A DNA stretch of 38,937 bases. Origin: JBELHO01 sp042091375 (lineage in GTDB: Bacteria > Pseudomonadota > Gammaproteobacteria > Enterobacterales > Alteromonadaceae). The notes beneath the pieces were generated by a model, which worked only from the letters and a program-made list of their open reading frames with translations, did not search any database and was not told the DNA's origin. Position 1 is the first letter of the stretch. Every line of letters begins with the position of its first letter. The translations under genes were made by a program, and so were the position numbers. The stretch lies in contig JBELHO010000030.1 in NCBI GenBank assembly GCA_042091375.1, forward strand, positions 1 to 38,937, in the 5' to 3' direction. Positions 37,001 through 38,937 of the stretch are shown one piece after another.

Positions 37001-37042
37001 TACGGCAGCCGATACGCTTTAGGGGCAAGACTTAAGTTTTAA
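34037..37042 (+). CDS. TonB-dependent receptor, probable glucan oligosaccharide uptake
   Basis: This 1001-residue outer-membrane transporter is energised by TonB-ExbBD. It has a signal peptide (cleavage after AVA, about residue 31), a TonB-box-like VEVIEVRG at 43-50, and a plug domain with DTNLAESLGRITGVSVSR, GSQITVRGFGPEFNLVTLNG and ATVNIVSTKPL. A long beta-barrel ends in RQYGSRYALGARLKF, with the terminal Phe needed for barrel insertion. It resembles the TonB-Xanth-Caul type used by Alteromonadales for oligosaccharides. The start is GTG with AAGAAGGT 4-5 bp upstream; an ATG three codons later lacks a well-spaced site. Location just after the GH16 gene suggests import of its products, which is inference. 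Confidence 0.93.
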   Translation: MNKMNLKRNKISLSVMLALSSTVLMPNYAVAQEENAEQPEAKVEVIEVRGIRGSMIRSMDLKRESSGIIDAISAEEMGKFPDTNLAESLGRITGVSVSRSNGEGSQITVRGFGPEFNLVTLNGRQMPGTGFTRSFAFENLSSEGVSALEIQKSARAETPTGGLGATVNIVSTKPLSNPGTKGSFMAKGIYDQSNEKYDDVTPEIAGVLSSTMLDDDFGVSLSFSHQRRDFQKQQANIQGWQYGEVLYSPNDAGEIVAQEQGIGRLPTLADGRAIDPRAFDENGERIGAHFFPKDLNYGFEDIRRERNNGQLTLQYAPTDNVILTADYTASQSTTGVEAFGWGIWNNFGSNITAYELDQNGTAIYADIAGDDGSFTASKGTTDVDSKSIGFNLDWQINDDFTMEFDYHDSSSETDNGADKGSGSSGQVILGSANLTSKIYDFTSGDIPHYTINWDNGTNQLLASEIDSNFSQFLHNPGKSEIEQMQLHFSWATDYEHLTMVNFGAARTEQSLSGRNGWSGLRGGPGFNPSFTAVFPDEMFILNDTGDFLDQFAGGGAALSPNYFYTYDYDQAVSRQLAVLTADILGDNAYYTDPYYAQDNTSRVEENTDSFYLQTDWEFEFGDIYLSVNAGVRYETTDVVSPSEDSIPRQVNWVSAGEWITVYQDQPVASSNSASYDVWLPMLDLKFDLTDDLVTRLSWGKSMTRAGLGNLLGGISYTGSPKIGARTGGRGNTALKPFLSTNLDLSVEYYYNEGSYLSVGLFKKDVDDWIANSTYDQTLAGVHDIYLGERWNQAVNQIEQRGEVATNSAIFQQMLVNGHGNADGAIEADPATDPLLVWGINTPANVDTRSVEGVEFAVQHLFGDSGFGVALNATFVDGDVEYDPAIYSEQPVLPGLSDSANFQLFYDLDGLSVKATYSWRDAYLIGLGQAQGTTIDTPPQYAKAYGQWDFSVNYDVTEDITVFFEGVNINNETEQGYGRYEEQFLFARQYGSRYALGARLKF

Positions 37043-37075
37043 CCTCCCCATGTAGACATTGTTAAAACTTTTGTG

Positions 37076-37119
37076 CAGCCTTAACGTCAATGAACAGACG
37101 TTAAGGCTGTTTTATTTTG
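37076..37119 (+). terminator. Rho-independent terminator of the TonB receptor
   Basis: A perfect 13-bp stem CAGCCTTAACGTC/GACGTTAAGGCTG with an 8-base loop is followed by TTTTATTTT, 33 bp after the receptor stop. Confidence 0.92.
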
Positions 37120-37579
37120 AGCTAAATTTTGTACTGCCAATGATGCGCTTAGCTAACCGTTTTAGCCATCGACTCTAGTTAAGCCAGAGTGGCCTTTGAT
37201 TTTAGAGGTAAGCACACCATTTAGGATCGGAGATAGTCCATACCGTAGAGCGATAAAGCTTGATGGAATGTGTTGCGCTGACAAGTAGGTTAAAGAAAAG
37301 CCGAAATACATGGTAATTGTTGAATAACAATCCCTTTTCCCACTACCAGAGGGCAATATCTCACCCATTTTAAAAAGTTTGATCACCACTAAACCCTCGG
37401 CACTTGCTAACGCCATTCGCAGTAATGCTGAGAAGCGTGGCTCAATAGTGACACTTGTTAAAACGATGGCCTGAAAGAGTTAATTACTATTAATAAGGCC
37501 ATTTAATCGACAAAAAACAGTTGTCTTAACTCACTACCTTGGTTATTGTAGCCAAGCAAAAGTTGCTCATTGATAGGAC
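37120..37579. other. Region without a supported gene before the mini-PQQ gene
   Basis: Some 460 bp lie between the receptor terminator and the next gene. The only open frame is an 84-codon one on the minus strand (37162-37416), with no ribosome-binding site or family I recognise. A 7-bp inverted repeat ATGGCCT/AGGCCAT lies at 37466-37502. The last part (37524-37586, TCTTAAC to GTTATAT) may be an integron recombination site. Confidence 0.4.
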
Positions 37580-38038
37580 GTTATATACAAATCTAGCTGC
37601 AGAGGTTGTCATGGATAAATTATTCTTGGGTATTAGTGATCACGTTGTTTGTTTAAGTAAAAAATCTGGTGAGCAACTTTGGAAAACCAAACTTAGAAGC
37701 TCAACTATTACCAATGTGTATTACGAAACTGAAAATGTATTTGCATACTCAGGCGGACATTTATTTTGTTTAAAAGCTGCTGATGGATCTATTATCTGGG
37801 AAAATACCCTAAAAGGGCTAGGTTATGGCACTTGTATTATTGCTAGTGAGCAACAAAATACATCTGTCATATCAAGTCAAATAGCAACACAGCAAGCACT
37901 TACCGCGGCTACAGTAGTCACCACAACTACCAATTCATCAATGAGTTAAATTGCATATAACATAGCATCCCAATATACAACAACTGTCTTACAATGTATT
38001 GATTATTTTAATCAACAATTTTTGCTTGTTAGCAGACG
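37580..38038 (+). mobile_element. Possible integron-type gene cassette (unit 1)
   Basis: The unit starts at GTTATAT (37580-37586, preceded by GAC). Six bases after the stop codon of its only gene comes ATATAAC (37955-37961), the exact reverse complement. The next GACGTTA junction is at 38038. The putative recombination site spans 37955-38044 (90 nt), inside the normal attC size range. Internal pairing between its arms is poor (for example GC[A]T..CAA against the 3' arm) and no integrase gene is present, so this is tentative. Confidence 0.35.
37611..37949 (+). CDS. Mini PQQ/BamB-like repeat protein
   Basis: The 112-residue protein starts at the ATG with AGAGG upstream. It contains one to one-and-a-half beta-propeller PQQ-type repeats, with VVCLSKKSGEQLWKTKL and LFCLKAADGSIIWENTL each showing the G-x-x-x-W signature. 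The C-terminus is rich in Ala, Thr and Ser (QIATQQALTAATVVTTTT). No signal peptide is seen. It is far too short for a propeller by itself, so it would have to oligomerise or bind a partner. It is the only gene of a cassette-like unit. Function is unknown. Confidence 0.7.
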   Translation: MDKLFLGISDHVVCLSKKSGEQLWKTKLRSSTITNVYYETENVFAYSGGHLFCLKAADGSIIWENTLKGLGYGTCIIASEQQNTSVISSQIATQQALTAATVVTTTTNSSMS

Positions 38039-38859
38039 TTATCCGTCAAGGTGACTAGGATGAAAAAATTAGGCCTTGTAGGTTTTATTTTTGTGGTGTT
38101 TTTTACATTTTTTAGCTATCAATCCGACCCATTACTATTCATATGTAAAGCTGCTGACTGTCGTGAAAATAAATATGTGACAATGCGCACCCCAGATGGG
38201 GTTTTTGCTAAGACTATTGAGCTATATTGGCCTATCGTTTATCACAATAGAATTTCTTTACTTCCAGGTGATATAGTTTTTATCGAAGCTGAAGCAACTG
38301 CTATTGGTTTAGGAAACTTTAGGTTAGTTGAGCAAGTCGTTAATCCAGAGAAAACAATCGAGTTGTCGTTTACACAGATAAATAACAAAATAGACACGGT
38401 TCTTGTCGTAAAAAATCCTTTTCCCAAAAATATAAAGTATCATTTACAGACTATGGATTTTAAGGGAAACATAGCCCAAGTTATGAGTTGCCCTGTAACA
38501 GCAAACTCGAAGGTAACTGAGCAGTGGGAATATGTAGTGCTCGAACTAATTTTATCTGATATGCATTTTTTAGCACCTAATGATGCAATGTCTTGTGTAT
38601 ATTAATTCGGCCGATATGACTGTGCAAGGCAGGACAACTTTAGCTTGGTTAAATCGACGCCAATGGCTCTAATAAAGTGTATATGAGTTCCTAATATTTA
38701 ATGATTGCGTTTTGCTAAAGGGATCACAATGCTTGTTGTTGTAACGCGAATTAATCCATTATGGATAACCATAATATAAGGGGATGCTTTGTGGCTTTTT
38801 TACTTGGGTTAAAATACAGATCAAATGGCGGCATTAAATTGCGGCATTTAAATGCGGCG
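38038..38859 (+). mobile_element. Possible integron-type gene cassette (unit 2)
   Basis: The unit opens with GTTATCC (38038-38044). Its exact reverse complement GGATAAC occurs at 38763-38769, and a GCGTTA-type junction (GTTAAAA at 38859) could end it. Against this, GGATAAC lies about 158 bp after the gene's stop rather than next to it, and the predicted site arms do not pair well. Confidence 0.25.
38060..38605 (+). CDS. Membrane-anchored or exported protein of unknown function
   Basis: This 181-residue product starts from an ATG with AAGGTGA upstream; a GTG three codons earlier is possible. The N-terminus MKKLGLVGFIFVVFFTFFSY is a signal peptide or membrane anchor, and the rest appears to be a beta-rich extracytoplasmic domain with four Cys residues (CKAADC, SCPV, SCVY) that could form disulfides. 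I recognise no family. The sequence is more AT-rich than the core genes in this window, which fits recent acquisition. Confidence 0.6.
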   Translation: MKKLGLVGFIFVVFFTFFSYQSDPLLFICKAADCRENKYVTMRTPDGVFAKTIELYWPIVYHNRISLLPGDIVFIEAEATAIGLGNFRLVEQVVNPEKTIELSFTQINNKIDTVLVVKNPFPKNIKYHLQTMDFKGNIAQVMSCPVTANSKVTEQWEYVVLELILSDMHFLAPNDAMSCVY

Positions 38860-38937
38860 TTAAAAGTCTGCAAACCCATTACAAAACAGCTATTGTCAGC
38901 TGCGAATTGATCATAGGCTTGTATTTTATTTTTATTT
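38606..38937. other. Terminal region without a supported gene
   Basis: This stretch of about 330 bp at the window edge has no gene I can support. It contains GGATAAC (38763-38769), which is complementary to the start of the preceding unit, and a 13-bp tandem repeat. A gene may begin beyond the edge. Confidence 0.4.
38828..38866 (+). repeat. Three tandem 13-bp repeats
   Basis: GCGGCATTAAATT, GCGGCATTTAAAT and GCGGCGTTAAAAG follow head to tail, each starting with GCGGC. The last copy contains the GTTAAAA junction candidate. Confidence 0.65.

Noticed and set aside
37162..37416. 84-codon minus-strand open frame
   Set aside because: It has no ribosome-binding site, no recognisable family and no supporting context, so it was not called as a gene.

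Overview
The window is chromosomal DNA of a marine gammaproteobacterium, most likely in the Alteromonadales (Alteromonas/Paraglaciecola/Catenovulum-like). This rests on three things: the conserved gene orders epmB<>efp, valS-holC-pepA<>lptF-lptG and split ccmABCDE<>ccmFGHI; the moderately AT-rich base composition; and a polysaccharide locus built from a GH16 enzyme and a TonB-dependent receptor without SusD. No database search was possible, so the genus is inference.

Layout. 1-5.4 kb: the 3' part of groEL, a small SnoaL/CaMKII-association-like protein, a chemoreceptor with a duplicated CHASE3-like sensor, a DUF3016 exported protein and a small unknown protein. 5.4-7.1 kb: divergent epmB and efp, an enzyme and its substrate. 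7.1-14.6 kb: the complete System I cytochrome c maturation set as two divergent operons (ccmABCDE leftward, ccmFGHI rightward). 14.7-22.6 kb: a cold-shock protein, the leftward operon pepA-holC-valS, and divergent lptF-lptG. 22.6-25.1 kb: an RDD membrane protein, a STAS-like protein, tRNA-Leu(CAA) with a clear promoter and terminator, and an orphan solute-binding protein.

25.1-37.1 kb is the accessory part. A LytS-type histidine kinase and a LytTR response regulator are read leftward. Across a 611-bp control region lie a 2070-residue GH16 laminarinase-like lipoprotein and a TonB-dependent receptor, read rightward. The control region holds a 15-bp tandem repeat whose core fits the published LytTR-box consensus, which suggests a local signal-to-glucanase circuit. 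The GH16 protein has an ExDxxE catalytic site, three ExoP-C-like modules, six visible nearly identical CBM4/9-like repeats joined by Gly-Asp linkers, and a C-terminal module. A 100-N assembly gap lies inside the repeats, so the true copy number is unknown.

37.1-38.9 kb carries short genes of unknown role: a mini PQQ-repeat protein and a membrane-anchored protein. They are bounded by GTT-type junctions whose first bases are the exact reverse complement of a motif near the end of the same unit. This is what integron gene cassettes look like, but no integrase is present and the folded-site structure is weak, so the reading is tentative.
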